From contig CAJNOL010000052.1 in the NCBI GenBank assembly GCA_905250125.1, positions 772 to 64,771 of the forward strand: DNA of 64,000 bases, in the 5' to 3' direction. Source of the stretch: Rotaria sordida. Lineage: Eukaryota; Rotifera; Eurotatoria; Philodinida; Philodinidae. Shown here one piece after another: positions 9,801-22,665 of the stretch. Position 1 is the stretch's first letter. The number at the start of each line of letters is the position of its first letter. The notes under the pieces are model-generated. The model was not told the origin of the DNA, made no database searches, and saw only the letters and a list, made by a program, of their open reading frames with translations. The position numbers were made by a program, and so were the translations under genes.

Positions 9801-12589
9801 TCACCAGGTTTTTCTATGCGACAATTATGTATGCAAAATACTCGATCTATTCTGTTAACAAGTGGTACACTTTCACCAATTGATTCATTTAAAACACAAT
9901 TAGCAATGTATGAACGATTGATAGGTTTTTTTTCTTAATTGAATCTAAATAGAATTTTAAATTTCAGTCCATTTGATATTGTTATACAAAATGATCATAT
10001 TATTGAAAAAAATCAATTATTTGCTGCTATTTTACCTCGAGCAGCTGGTAATAAACATATTCTTACATCTGTCTATAAAACAAGGTAAGTCAAAAAACTT
10101 GCTTCATTTTCTGAACCAAATACTATCGTTTTACATAGACAAAATCCAGAATATCAAGAAGCACTAGGTAAAAAGCAAAAACTATTTGAGAATTTATTCA
10201 ATAACATAAATGATATAATTATTTAGGTCAAACATTACATAATGTCATAAAAAATATTCCAGGTGGTGTTCTTGTCTTTTTTCCTTGTTATAAAATGATC
10301 GATGAAGTTGTTGCAACATGGAAGGTTGGTGTCTTTGTTTTTTTTTTTTATTTGACATGAATATAAATTTAATAATAAACTTTAATAAATAGAATAATGC
10401 TACATTTGAAATAATGAATCAACGTAAACGAGTAATAATTGAACAACGAAATAAAACGAAATTTGAAAATCAAATGAAAGAATTTAATACAATTATTGAA
10501 AATGATCAACGTGGTGCTATGTTATTTGCTGTTGCACGTGGAAAATTAAGTGAAGGTATTGATTTTAGTGATAAAACTTGTCGAGCAGTAATTATTATTG
10601 GTATACCATTTGCACCTCATCACGATAGACGAGTTATTGCTAAAAGACATTATCTTGATGAAATGAATCGTAGAAATGTATGTTTTATTTTTTTTTTGTT
10701 TTTTACTTACAAAAAATTAATTAATTTTTTTTTTTGTATTATTTTGAAAGAAAGCAGGTGATATTTGGTATAATCAACAAGCTTTTCGAGCTATTAATCA
10801 ATGTGTTGGTCGTGTTATACGACATAGACGTGATTATGGTGCAGTACTTTTTTTTGATCAACGGTAAGAATTCTTAATTTTAGAATGAATTATCTTTTTT
10901 TTTTTTTGTCTTGTATAGATTTGGAGATAATATAGATAAATTATCAAAATGGCTTCATCCATATATACATACAGTTGATTTTACTGGAATGATGAAAGGA
11001 CTTAAAAATTTTTTTACCGAAGTTGTTTTATTTGTTTTCTTTTTTGTTTTTCACTTGTTCTCGTGATCTTTACTGTAGAAGTCATCAAATTCAATCGATC
11101 AACAAACAACTCATCCTATTCAACAAGCATTTTTTCCATCTGTTACACATTCAACAATAATGATGACAAATATTACATCAAAATCTATTAATCATACAGT
11201 ATTATCTGAAGATATTCTTCAAACAACATTGAAACAATCTAGTAAATCTTCTTACGCTTGTGTTTTATTTTTGTTTTTGATGAAAAATATGAGTAAACAA
11301 AGTTTTTAAAAGAGTTTTAAAAAATTTATGAATTTTAAAAATTCTTTTTGTATCGTTTGATAGTCTCATTGTAAGAGAAATTTAGTTTTTTGCAATATAA
11401 AATTTCTATTAAGTCTACAATAAGTGATTACTGCAATGTCTGTTGAAAGAAACATTGGACTTTTTTATGGATTAATTTTTTCTATTTATTAAAATAAATT
11501 TATTTCTTTTTCTTAAAGTTGGATATACTGTAAAATCTACTGAACAAATATCATCAGATAATATTCGAAATGAAACCAATATTGTTCATAAATCTTTATT
11601 TGATGCTATATCTTCAACACAACGAGTAAAATATAATCAACAATTGACTCTTTCACATATTGTTGTTGTTTTTCTTTTTTTTAAGAATGGAAATACAATA
11701 TCTATGCAAAATATTGAATCAGATGATGTAAGTGTGGTTGGTTTTTCCTTGTTGATCTAGAGCAAACTTGTTTGAATTTCTTACATCTAGAAACAACGTG
11801 ATTTTGATGCTATGCTCGAGTTGAAACGACGTGAAGCTGCACGTACTGATTCTTTATCTAAGAAATTTCTACCAATGATGGGAACAGTATTTTAAAAAAA
11901 AGATGAATTATTTTAATTTAATAAACTAATACTTATATTCCATTTAGTTTGAAGAGACTTCATCGATTTCTAATAATAATAATAATAATTCTACATTACC
12001 TTTATCAACTACAAAAGTTTCCGAATATCGAGAATTATTATGTCGAGTAATTCTTTTTTTACATAAGAATCTATTTTTTTTTAGAAATTTATTTCATCTT
12101 AGTTAAAAACAGCTATGCCACATGGAGTCTATCCACGTTTTACACATATGTTACAAGATCATAAAACTCATAAAACTGATCGAACAATTTTTCTTAAATT
12201 ACAAACATTATTAGTTGAAAGTCTTGCAAAAGATCATCATGAACTTTTTATGGGTAATTCAAAACAAAAGAAAAAAAAATGATTCAATTCATATTACACA
12301 AAAAAATACTTGAATTTAGATATGGCTCGACATATTAGTTCATCATTTCGACAAGAATATATTCAAGCAGGACAAAATTATTGTTTATCAACTTCAACTA
12401 TTGAAATACAACAAACAAATGAAAATAGAATTAATAATAAACGAAAAGATTTATCATCCAATGATGTAGAAACATCTCAAGCAAAAATAGTTAAAAGTAA
12501 TTTATTTTTGATAATATTATTAAAATCTATATAAAATTTTCTATTTTATATTAGCTAATCACAGCAATAATCCATTTCGATGTACATGA
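6873..12589 (+). CDS. RTEL1: RTEL1 DNA helicase (regulator of telomere elongation)
   Basis: I model 28 exons: 6873-6974, 7041-7071, 7135-7215, 7269-7353, 7415-7696, 7748-7832, 7884-8118, 8170-8208, 8263-8335, 8394-8491, 9388-9446, 9496-9573, 9643-9712, 9772-9907, 9968-10084, 10139-10167, 10227-10324, 10393-10677, 10751-10863, 10919-11021, 11079-11241, 11519-11625, 11686-11727, 11791-11886, 11948-12046, 12103-12253, 12320-12496, 12555-12589. The spliced product is 1022 aa. It is an XPD-family superfamily 2 helicase that unwinds D-loops and G-quadruplexes at telomeres and forks. Seen: N-terminal [14 protein letters not shown] block, Walker A ESPTGTGKT (about 41-49, split by an intron), SRTHSQL, four iron-sulphur cysteines (QLC, VCREK, ACLFY, FCPY), DEAH (about 239), SGTLSP, and motif [13 protein letters not shown] (about 680). 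A harmonin-like domain is recognisable near residues 903-975 ([11 protein letters not shown].. onward), which separates RTEL1 from DDX11 and FANCJ. Intron 10 (896 bp) carries a foldback insertion. AATAAA lies near 12689. Confidence 0.95.
8836..9319. mobile_element. Foldback element inside RTEL1 intron 10
   Basis: The intron 8492-9387 contains a large palindrome. The left arm starts gtttactactatccatttc near 8836 and reads through gaaggcgagtgatta, cgaataactcgggaacgaaa and ggtacgtaaacctatg. The right arm is the near-exact reverse complement, ending gaaatagatagtagaaac at about 9319. Arms are about 120 bp with a central unique part. It has no coding capacity. The GAATAACTCG..CTATTGAG block also occurs in the palindrome inside the KIDINS220 intron, so the two appear to belong to one family. 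Similar sequence flanking the arms (near 8535-8560 and 9375-9385) hints that the original element may be larger. Confidence 0.75.
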
Positions 12590-13841
12590 TATATTTGATA
12601 AAAGTAACCGTCTCTATATTTCAACTTATTTTCTTCAAAAGAATCTAGTTGAATTTTCTATGTTATCTTATTCTTTGTGTATTATTAAATAAACCTAATT
12701 ATCTGATTGAAAAAAAAATATAATATTAAAATGCTATAGTACATATATATATATATAATTCGTTTTCTAACAAGATATTTCTATAATAATAAATAATTGA
12801 AAAAAAATTCATTTAGGAAATAGAGACAAAATTCAATTCGTGAGAATTTGCTATACAATAAATATCAAAATTGATTATCAATTAAAAATAAAATCTTAAC
12901 ATTCAATAGTATAACTATATTTGTAGAACATGAGAGAAAAAAAAAGAGAAGATTCTATTTTATGTACTGAAATGAATCGTACTGATTAATCGTCGTTTCC
13001 AATTCTGGACAACACATGTATACAATATCATTTTCAAATCGATCCTTTTGTATATATGTCTATAATTATATGATAAATTTTCTTTTTTTGTTGACTTTTG
13101 TTTATATCTACTGTATTGTACATGCTAATTTATTACAAAAACGAGGGAAATATTTGTAAATGCTATCTCTTTTTTCGTCATGTACATAAATTTAAAAATT
13201 CTAACTAGACAGTTACCAGTGCAAAATCTTTCTCAATTGAATTTCGTATTAATATCATATAGAGTTAATCATAGTATGTTTATCTATATTTGAAATTATT
13301 CAGTTTATTAATCATTCATATAAGTAATTTAAATTATTTTTCTTCAAAACTCAACCATTATATGCCGTCATGCAACTGAAAATAGAAAGCATGACAAATT
13401 ATGTTTTTCTTTTTTCTGCTTATTGACATATTTTCACGGTACAGTTGAATATCGAAAATAATTATCTATCAAACATTATTTTCAATTGGTGAAATGATAG
13501 AAAAAAAAAAACTTCCTGTAGAACGGTGGAAAATGATTAATTTTGTGTCGATTTCTTGTTGGACAAACGAAAAAAGAACTATTAGACAAATGTATTCTAC
13601 GTTAGACGTCATTGCTGCTAACTGGTGCCCTCTTTTGCATTTGTTCTTTAGTGTTAGTACATTGTAAATAGCCAACATATACTCGAGGCCTTGAAATTGA
13701 GACATGAGCTCTTAATTCTCTTATTCAATTTATTGAATGTCAAATAAGCTTGTGGAAGATTTAAATTTTCACGAAACTTTTATTTAATCCGTTTCTTTTG
13801 ATTTATTTTTCTTTGTAAATTTATTGACACCTGACTATATA
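12590..13841. other. RTEL1-MEAK7 intergenic region
   Basis: 1.25 kb of AT-rich sequence. It contains the RTEL1 3' end (AATAAA about 12689) and a (TA)n run near 12745-12757. The small minus-strand ORF at 13469-13705 has no recognisable similarity and I treat it as chance. No RNA gene recognised. Confidence 0.4.
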
Positions 13842-15569
13842 ATGGGCGGCAATACATCACAAAGTGGTACAACATCACATTCGAAAAAGACAGAAAATAA
13901 TTCAAAACAAAATATTCAAATCTATGAAGAAATTCTTCGTCAATTATCTCACGTAATAAAATAGAATCTAATACATCATTTTCAATAAATTTCATATTTC
14001 TGGTGTGTATTTTAGTTATGTACTGATGATCAATATCCTCTGTGTATATTTCGACAAGGAACTGATGTATCATCACATGATCGAATTATTGAAGCTATTT
14101 TATCTCCAACAAAATCCGAAGAATTTTCAAATCTTTTAATTAAACTTATTTGGAATAATCGTACAAGTATTCCTCGACATGGTAAAAAATATTTATTTTA
14201 TACGAAACAATAATATATTTCTTTTTTTTTTTTTTTTTTTTTGATGAATTTAGAAATAACTAAACTATTTCATGATTGTTGTATGTTCGATTTAAAACAA
14301 GTTTTAACCGAAGATATGAAAACATTTCAAACTAATATGCTTGATAATCAATGTTTTTCAGCATTGACAAATAGTATCGGACCGAATACAACATCTGAAA
14401 TTGAACAAGAACAATTTTATCAATGGGTACGTACACAATTTCCAACACTATTCTACGGTATTGAAATGTGGCTTCGTAATCGTTCGACATCGTCTAAAAG
14501 TAATAAAACTTCTCAAGAAGCATCTGCATCGGTATATTGTTTTATTTAACAAAAAAAAAAGAAAGAAAAAGATCATTCTATTATTTTATTTCATATACAG
14601 AATCGTTCATTTATGAAAATGAATAATATTCTTAATCCAACTTTGGTATGGTTATTAACACATAACATTCCTATTTTATATCTATCAGCAGATAATTCTT
14701 GTACAACTTTATTGGATCGTATGTCTTCAGTTTTGGTAAATTTTCTTCGTTGCTTTTTTTTTTATCATATTTTTTTGAATAATAGTATGATCGAATGTGG
14801 GATCATCTATATGATAGTCATCAAGATGGATCAAGTTTGAATAGGTATACAATTATTAATACAAATTTTCAATGATTTATTTATTACCTTTATTTAGATT
14901 TCAACATCATATTTTTGGTTATAAAGCACCAATAATTATTTTATTTGAAATATCAGATGGTTATCTATTTTGTTTATGTTGTGATGAAGAATTCAAGTAG
15001 AAAATTGACAAGGAAAAAAAAGTAATATTTTTTTTTTCTTCTTATTTCTTTATATTAGAGAATCACCGAAACATTTTGGTGGTATACAAGCATGTTTATT
15101 TCAATTAAAACCAATATTTAAACTTGTTATTGGTAGAAATGAAAAATTTTTTTTTTGTGATAAATAGAAAATTTTTTCATTTATTTTATAGAAGGTCCAA
15201 GTATAATTTTTATGAATACAAAATTACGTGGTTTATCAGCACCTGGTTTATTTATTGGTCGTGATCTTGCACATACATTTTTAAATATTGATGGTGATTT
15301 TTTTAATGTAAAACATTTAAATGGTGAAGGTCGTTTAGCTGCTATTGATGTATGGGGTGTTGGAGGTAGAAAAAGTGCTGAAGAACAGAATAGTCTGCGA
15401 CAATGGGAAAATAGACAAGTTGAGAAATCTAGCAAAGTAAAAAGAAAACAAAATTTTTATTTCATATATTATTTTGATTTGAATATAGGTTAAGAGATCA
15501 TATGAAGAAGAAGAAGCTATTTTGAACATGGCTGGCATTGAAACACGTCATGCACAAGAACAATTATAA
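13842..15569 (+). CDS. MEAK7: MEAK7 / TLDC1-like TLDc-domain protein
   Basis: Nine exons: 13842-13952, 14016-14181, 14254-14531, 14601-14735, 14786-14844, 14898-14996, 15059-15132, 15192-15436, 15489-15569. Product 415 aa. It starts MGGNTSQSG, a good N-myristoylation signal, as in animal MEAK7 (MGNS..). The N-terminal half is helical with EF-hand-like remnants. The TLDc domain occupies about residues 215-380: LVWLLTHNIPILYLSADNS, FGYKAPIIILFE, HFGGIQACLFQL, IDVWGVGG. A conserved tail follows (QWENRQVEK.. ending in ILNMAG). In mammals MEAK7 sits on lysosomes and activates an alternative mTOR signalling branch; that role here is inferred from family. The poly(A)-type AATAAA (about 15675) lies only about 38 bp before the next gene's ATG. 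Confidence 0.92.
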
Positions 15570-15712
15570 TATAACTAAGAAGACATCTGTTTGTTTTTTT
15601 TTCTTTGCATTCTGTGTACAATATAAAATTGTTGATATTTTTACATATATAGACAAGCATAAAAAAGAACAAAAAATAAATTTATTTTTGATTATATTAT
15701 AGATAGATCTGA
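15570..15712 (+). promoter_or_regulatory. Very short MEAK7-KIDINS220 spacer with poly(A) signal and splice acceptor
   Basis: Only 143 bp separate the MEAK7 stop from the KIDINS220 ATG. The spacer has an AATAAA near 15675 followed by a pyrimidine-rich/AT tract and a splice acceptor (attatattatag) ending at about 15702, 10 bp before the ATG. That order (poly(A) signal, short spacer, trans-splice-type acceptor, ATG) is what a polycistronic pre-mRNA resolved by spliced-leader trans-splicing would show. A separate promoter squeezed into this space is the alternative. Confidence 0.5.
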
Positions 15713-18700
15713 ATGGCCAATGTTTTTCGTCAATTTTTACTCGATGCTGAAAATGGAGATGTCGATGGTGTTAAAAGAAATATTGAAAATGGTATTGATT
15801 TAGAAACACGTGATGAAGTAAGTTGTAGATAAAAAAGAAAAAAGAAACAAGATTTGACTTATTTTCTTTTTTTTTTCTCTGTTTTATTTAGGATCAACAA
15901 ACTGCACTTATTTTATCAGCTCGATGTAATCATCTAGAATGTGTAAAAGTACTTCTTGAAGCGCATGCTGATGTAGATGCAGAAGATGTGGTAAGAATCA
16001 ATTATAAATTTAATCGGTTTGTTATGAAAAAAGCAAATATTTGATCTATTATCAATTAAAAAAAAAAAGAATGGACTCGGTTGTTTATTTGCTGAATAAC
16101 TCGACAACACTGATAGCTATTGAGCTCGGATTTTCGCCATTAGAAAGAGCATGATTATGGATGCAAATCTACCTGAGAATGAAAATACTTGAAAAGTTTT
16201 CTAGAGATTTTTTGAAAAATTACTGTCTGATTCATCTGATTAGCTCTATTTTCAATTTTGATTTAGTCATATTATAGCCTAATCTCGACTTTATAGACCC
16301 CGAAATTTTTAGGCGTTTTCGACCTTTTCTAAAAAAACTATGACCATTTCTATTGAATTTTGACCTGAAAATATGCCCATAGAATATCCTAAAAGTTTTC
16401 GCTAAAAAGGATGTTCCTTGCTCGAGATATTGAGTTTTCAATTTCACTTGAAAATATAGATAATAAAAGTGAATCGAACAGTAATTTTCCAAAAAAATCT
16501 CTAGAAAACTTTTCAACTATTTTCATTCTCAGGTAGACTTTTTCCCATACTCAAGCTCTTTCTCTAACAGTGAAACCCAAATACTTGTTCGAGCAAAACA
16601 TTGATCAATTCTTTCCTGTGAGATTCTATCGGCTAAAATGACTACCTTTGATTTGCTAATAAGTATTACGTATCCGATTGAAAGACGGTTATATTTAACA
16701 GTTATAAATAATTTATTATAAAAAAATAGATAATTTAAATCATTATGAAAGAATATGGATTAATATTAGCTAAAATTGATTTGATTAGAGTATTTTTGAT
16801 GAATTGTTATTTTCTTTCTTTTTTTTTTTATTCAGGATAATTGGACAGCATTATTAAATGCATCACAAAATGGAAATTTAGATATTGTTCATATTCTTGT
16901 TGAACATGATGCAAAAATTGAACATTTTGATTGTGTAAGTGTTGAATAATTTAAGACAAAATAATATAGAAGAAAACATTGAACATTTTTTTTTCTTAAA
17001 TAGGGACAATTTACTCCTTTAATGTGGGCATCTTATGAAGGACATACAAGAATTGTTGAATATTTATTAAGTTGTGATGCAAAGGTTGATGCTGTTGATG
17101 AACATGGAATTTCAAGTTTAAGTTGGGCATCAGGACGAAATCATGTTGATATTGTAGAATTATTACTTAAAGCTGGAGCTTCACCTAGTCTATGCGATAA
17201 GAATGATACAACACCATTAATCTGGGCTAGTCGACGTGGTATGTAGAAATAATTAAATTCATATAATAATATTTGAAATTTTTCTATTAGGTCATACAGA
17301 AATAGTTGATCTATTACTAAAATATAATGCTACTGTTAATAACATTGGAATGAAAAATATGACAGCTTTATTAGCTGCTACAAGAGGTGGTCATGGAGAT
17401 ACAGCACTTCGTCTACTTCAAAATCAAACAATTGATATTAAAGTACAAGATAAGGTAAGATAATAATAAGTTTTTTTTTTTTCTAAATAAATAAATTTCA
17501 TTAGGATGGACACACACCATTGAGTCATGCATGTGCTCAAGGTCTTACCGATGTTGTTGCTGAACTTGTTCGACATCATGCCTATGTTAATACAGTTGAT
17601 AGAGTATGATTTATAATTTTTAAAAAAAATTTTTCTTTTGTTTGTTTATTTTAATATTTTGAATTATTTAGAATGGTGATCCAGTTCTTTTCTTTGCTGT
17701 TAAAGGTGGAAAAGAAGATTGTGTTGCTATTCTACTTGATAATCATGCTGATATAAATGCTATTGGTGCTGTAAGTTTAATAATAAAAAAAATAAGCTAT
17801 GACATATTCTTTATTATTTTAATCTATTTTAAAAATAAAAGGATAATAAAACAGCTATTTGGTGGGCAGTTGAACGAGGTCGACTTGATGTAGTTAAATA
17901 TTTACTTCAATTTAATCCGGATGTTGAAGTTGTTGGTGGTGAAGATGATGATACACCACTTTTATTAGCTGCTAAACGAAAACGTGTAGCTATTGTTTAT
18001 GAACTTATTAAATATGGTGCTCGATTATCAGCTACTGATCGGGTAGAATTTTATTTTTTAAATTTATTCAATTATTTTTTTTTTTTGTGGGGATTTTAGT
18101 ATGGTGATAATAGTTTACATATTGCTTTACGTAATCGTAGTCGAGATATTGCTGATATTTTACTTTCAAATCCACGTCATTCAAAATATTTATATCGACC
18201 TAATAAACGTGGTGAAACACCATATAAAATTGATGCTAATTTACAAAAGAGTATTTTAACAACTATTTTTGGACAACGTATGTATTTCGATTTTTAAATA
18301 AGCATAGATTTATGATAGTGTACTTTCTTTTTTTTTTTTTTTTTTGATAAATAGGAACATTAAACTTGAATGATGATTCTATTCTTGGTTATGATCTATA
18401 TTCATCAGCATTAGCAGAAATTTTAAGTGAACCATCACTTCGAACTCCGATTACTGTGGTAAGCAATCTATACATGTTTTCGATCTTGTCTAATCTATTT
18501 TATATAGGGTCTTTATGCAAAATGGGGTAGTGGAAAGTCAGCATTGTTAACACATTTAAAAGGTAAATTTCTTTGTATTACATTGTGATTTATTTATTTT
18601 TTGTTTTTCTAGACGAGATGCATAGTTTTGCTCAATTAACAGGTAAATAGATTGAATGAATATTTCAAGCCTTATATAAAAATATTTTATTAGATGTTAT

Positions 18701-21700
18701 GATTTTGTCAGTATATAATTCAATGTAATTTTTTTTAGACTTTCCAACTATGGAATTTTCACCATTACTTCTATCGGTTATTATAATTGTGGCATTAGTT
18801 ATTGGTCTTATTATTGGTTTCTCAATACATTATATTGTTGGCATATCATTAGGTGTTACTTTGATTATGATTTGTATAGGATTTCTTGTTTTTATTCGAT
18901 ATCTTCTTCGTCATAAAGATTATATATGGACAGCTAATGTAGCACAATATATAAAGAAACGTTTAGAAATTTTACGATTTTTACTTCAAGTTCTTTTTAT
19001 GAATCCATATGTTCATCATCGTTCAAAAAAAAATAATACATCAGATTATAAAAAAATGAAGTAAATTAAAAAAAAAATTAAATAGAATTTTCATTGAAAT
19101 ATATTTTTTTATATTCTAGATTTATTTTTACTGAATATGGAAAAGTTTCAACAGTTGAAAGTGAAAAAGCAAGTGCTTCGATGATTGCTGAACTAGCAAC
19201 AAATGTTGAAGAAACATTTGGTATTGTAGCAACACGTCTTTGTCGTGCACTTCATTCGAAAGGTTTTTATCTATAAACAAAAAAAAAGAAGTCGATTCTT
19301 TGCTTTAATATTTATATTCCTATCTACTAATTAGATTTAAGTCGTCATCGATTTCGATATATATGTTGCATGCCAACATTCATTTTTATTTCTATTCAAA
19401 TTTCTCTTCTACTAGCTTTCGGTATTCTTGTATTAATATATGGTAATATTTTTATGATGAATAATATAGAAAATATTTTTTCTTTGAAATTATCATAGGA
19501 GTTCCATCTAGTTATCATTCAGTTAATATAACCTATATTTCACTAATTAGTATATTAGGTGCTTCGATATTACTTAGTTTTGGTACATGTCTACAATTAT
19601 TAGTTGGATTAATGAAATCACCTAAATCAAAAATAATGAAACTTTCCGATCATTCATCACGTCTTAATGAAAGTTCGCTTTATCGACTTAAAAAAGAAGT
19701 AAACCATTTTTAATAGAATTTTCTTTTTTTTTTTCTAAGAACTAAACATTTTTGTTTTCAGGTTAGTCAATTATCATATATCATCAAATCTGTTGAAGCT
19801 TTTCTTAATATTAATACTCGTCTTGTTGTTCTTATTGATGGTTTAGATGTATGTGAACAACAACGTATTCTTCAAATACTCGATGTAAATCAATTTAATC
19901 TAATAAAACTAGTCATTATTTTTGTTTTTTTGTTTATCTCTTATCTTTTTTAGCAAGTACATGTACTTTTTACAAAAGAAAATGATCCATTTATTACATT
20001 GATTGTTTGTGATCCACATAAAATGATGCAAGATTTATCAACAACATTGGCAATATCATCAACAACTGGTCAAAATCAAAATTTTGATACTAATGTTAAT
20101 GGTCACGATTATTTACGTTCGATTATTCAACTTCCTATTTATTTACAATTAAATATGAGTAAAACAAAACAATTGAAAAAAGATGCTGATGCTTTTCCAA
20201 AGAAGAGATCAAATGTTAGTTAATATTCTTTGTTTTTTCTTCAATATAATATCTACAAGAATTTTTTTGTTTTCTAGACTCTTACTAATGGTGGATCAGT
20301 TCTTGATATAAGAGCAAATCCAGTAACAACTAATAAACTTCCAAAGAATAAACGACGTCGACAACGACGAGATACATTATCTAATATTAAACCAGTCTGA
20401 TAAATATTTTGATTTGTTTTTTCTATCTTATCTCTTTTATTTCTTGAATATTAGGTAACAACATCCGAATTAACAAATCAATTATTACAATCTGATTATT
20501 TTCTTGATATTAATCCACGAATTCTTCAACGTCTTATTAATATAATTGCTATGACTGGTCGATTACTTCGTGCTAATCAAGTTTTATTTAGTTGGAAACG
20601 TCTTGGATGTTGGTCATATTTAGTTGAACAATGGCCATATCGTATATCATGGATTGTTGTCTATTATGAAGATCATGAACAAGAATATTCAGATGATACG
20701 GCATTAAAAGCTCTATTTGATAAGTATGTATTAATAACTATGAAAGAGGATTTTGTTAATGAAATATTTATTTTTTTAGAATTAAACCATTTATTCCAAC
20801 ATCAAATGATCATCTTGTAGAACTTGATCGTAATGGACGTAAATTTGAACTTTGTATAGATCGTGGTGAACCTATTTTAAATATTTATGATTTAAAACAA
20901 TTTCTTCTATGTACATGTAATCTTGATCCATATTTAAATAAACTCATTCGAGGTAAATAAAATTCTTTTTTGTTTTGTTATTTGAATAATCAAAAATTTA
21001 TTGCCTAAATAGATTCAGCAGCTTATTTTTATATGAATAATTCTGATGAAAATGGTTTTATTAGTGGAGATACATCCAGATTCTTCTCTCATGATCCAAC
21101 GTACGTAAATAAAATGAATAGATAATCATACGATTCTTTTTTTTTTTTCTTATATTCAGAGATTTTTATTATTGTCATTGTATGAAATGGTAAAATTATA
21201 AGATTTTGAGATTATTTTTCCACAATGCATGTACAGACTTTGTTTTTTTAATTTTTCTTTCTTTTTGCCTGTATATATTTTTTTTTCCTTAATAGTAAAT
21301 TTGATTCGAATATAAATTTTTAAATTGTTTATCTGTGATTTTTTTTTTGTAGTCTTGCTGGGCATGGTAATTTCTTTCAACAAGGACCTATATCACGGCA
21401 TAAAAATAAATTTCATCCAAGATTTAGTTTTGCTGGACAAGATGGTATTGATATTAAGAGATAAATTTATCTATTTCATTTATGTTTTTTTTTTGTTCTC
21501 TAGGAAATCAACGCCGTCCTTCATTTGATTTTCCATTTCATCGTTTATATAATCAAGTACCAATAAAAAAACGAGCCGATGATGAAGATAGTCATCATCG
21601 AACATCATCAGTTTCATCAGCATCAGCACCTATTTTATCATCATTGATTAATCAAAAACTTTCTGCACCAACTGATCCTTCTGGAAATGTCAAAGTAAAC

Positions 21701-22665
21701 ATTATATTTTCTTTTAATGTATATATAGGTTTGTTTTTTTTTGTTTTAATTTTCATTCAAAATATTAGGTAGATTTATCACCACCATTGAGTCAAATGTC
21801 AGTAAATGATATATGTGATTGTTTAAAGAATGATATTATTGGTTTAAAAACAGCAATGATACCAATGTATATTCATGATATTAATGAATATAATATTAGT
21901 GGTCGAGTTTTAGCAACATGTGATCTTAGTGAACTTAAAAGAGTATAAATATTTAAAAAAAAAGTTAATTCATTGATTTATTTTTCCTTTTTGTTAAAGG
22001 TTTTTTCAATGACATTTGGTGATTGGGTATTATTTAATAATTGGATTGAAACTAAACGTGAAGAAGAACGGTAAAATTTGTAGAATTATGAAGATTAATT
22101 TTTATTTTTAAATTTCTTTAGACGTAGTCATTTTCGTCATCATCAATCACAACCTTCATCAATAATTAATACTAATCATAATCAAAATCTTTCAAAGAAT
22201 GAATCTTTTAATGAATATCAATTATATACTGAAAATAGTATACTTGGTGCTGCACTTAATCGTTTAATGTCACAAAATCCAACAAATAATTCTATGGATG
22301 AAACACGTACTGTTCCTAATGAAAATTTATCAATTGTTTCAGCACCAAAAAATGTCAAATTTCTTATACCACTTGTTCGATCTGGTATAACATCAAATGA
22401 AAGTACATTTGGTGGTATGGAATCAACAACTCGAAATATTAGACATGTTAAAGATATATTTTCATTAAATTCTTTATCACAATCTCAACAATTAACAACA
22501 ATAAACAATAATGGAAATATAGTTAATGTTCCTTCATCTTTAAATTTAATGACGACATCATCATTCTTAGATGAAGAAGAACATCATTCTGATGAAAATG
22601 AAATAATGACGAGTGATGGTGATCGTGAAGTTTTATTTCAAAATAAGGATTTCAATCAAAAATGA
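15713..22665 (+). CDS. KIDINS220: KIDINS220/ARMS: ankyrin-repeat, KAP-NTPase membrane scaffold
   Basis: 28 exons: 15713-15817, 15892-15990, 16836-16934, 17004-17238, 17291-17454, 17505-17603, 17672-17770, 17842-18042, 18100-18277, 18355-18458, 18508-18562, 18613-18642, 18739-19060, 19120-19262, 19335-19442, 19499-19698, 19762-19884, 19954-20214, 20278-20394, 20455-20723, 20780-20952, 21013-21100, 21160-21189, 21353-21444, 21504-21694, 21769-21942, 22000-22070, 22122-22665. Product 1457 aa, shorter than the about 1770-aa vertebrate protein. About 11 ankyrin repeats (1-430) are followed by a KAP P-loop NTPase with Walker [12 protein letters not shown] (about 462) and VVLIDGLD (about 770). The NTPase is interrupted by four membrane helices (two near 490-545, two near 653-718), the hallmark of this family. 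A SAM-like block lies at about 1200-1280 ([11 protein letters not shown]..., ..[14 protein letters not shown]). Vertebrate KIDINS220 scaffolds neurotrophin and Eph receptors. The second intron holds a foldback element. AATAAA near 22680. Confidence 0.94.
16085..16590. mobile_element. Foldback element inside KIDINS220 intron 2
   Basis: The 845-bp intron 15991-16835 (most others are 50-80 bp) holds a palindrome. Left: tttctagagattttttgaaaaattactgt with upstream gcaaatctacctgagaatg. Right: acagtaattttccaaaaaaatctctagaaaa then cattctcaggtagac. The outer part (gctgaataactcgacaac.. tagctattgagctcgg) resembles the outer arm of the RTEL1-intron element, so I place both in one family. Ends are approximate because the outer arms are diverged. 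Confidence 0.68.

Noticed and set aside
6873..12589. Identification as DDX11 or FANCJ instead of RTEL1
   Set aside because: The N-terminal block (FPFEAYQCQ.., [23 protein letters not shown]) and the C-terminal harmonin-like domain fit RTEL1 best.
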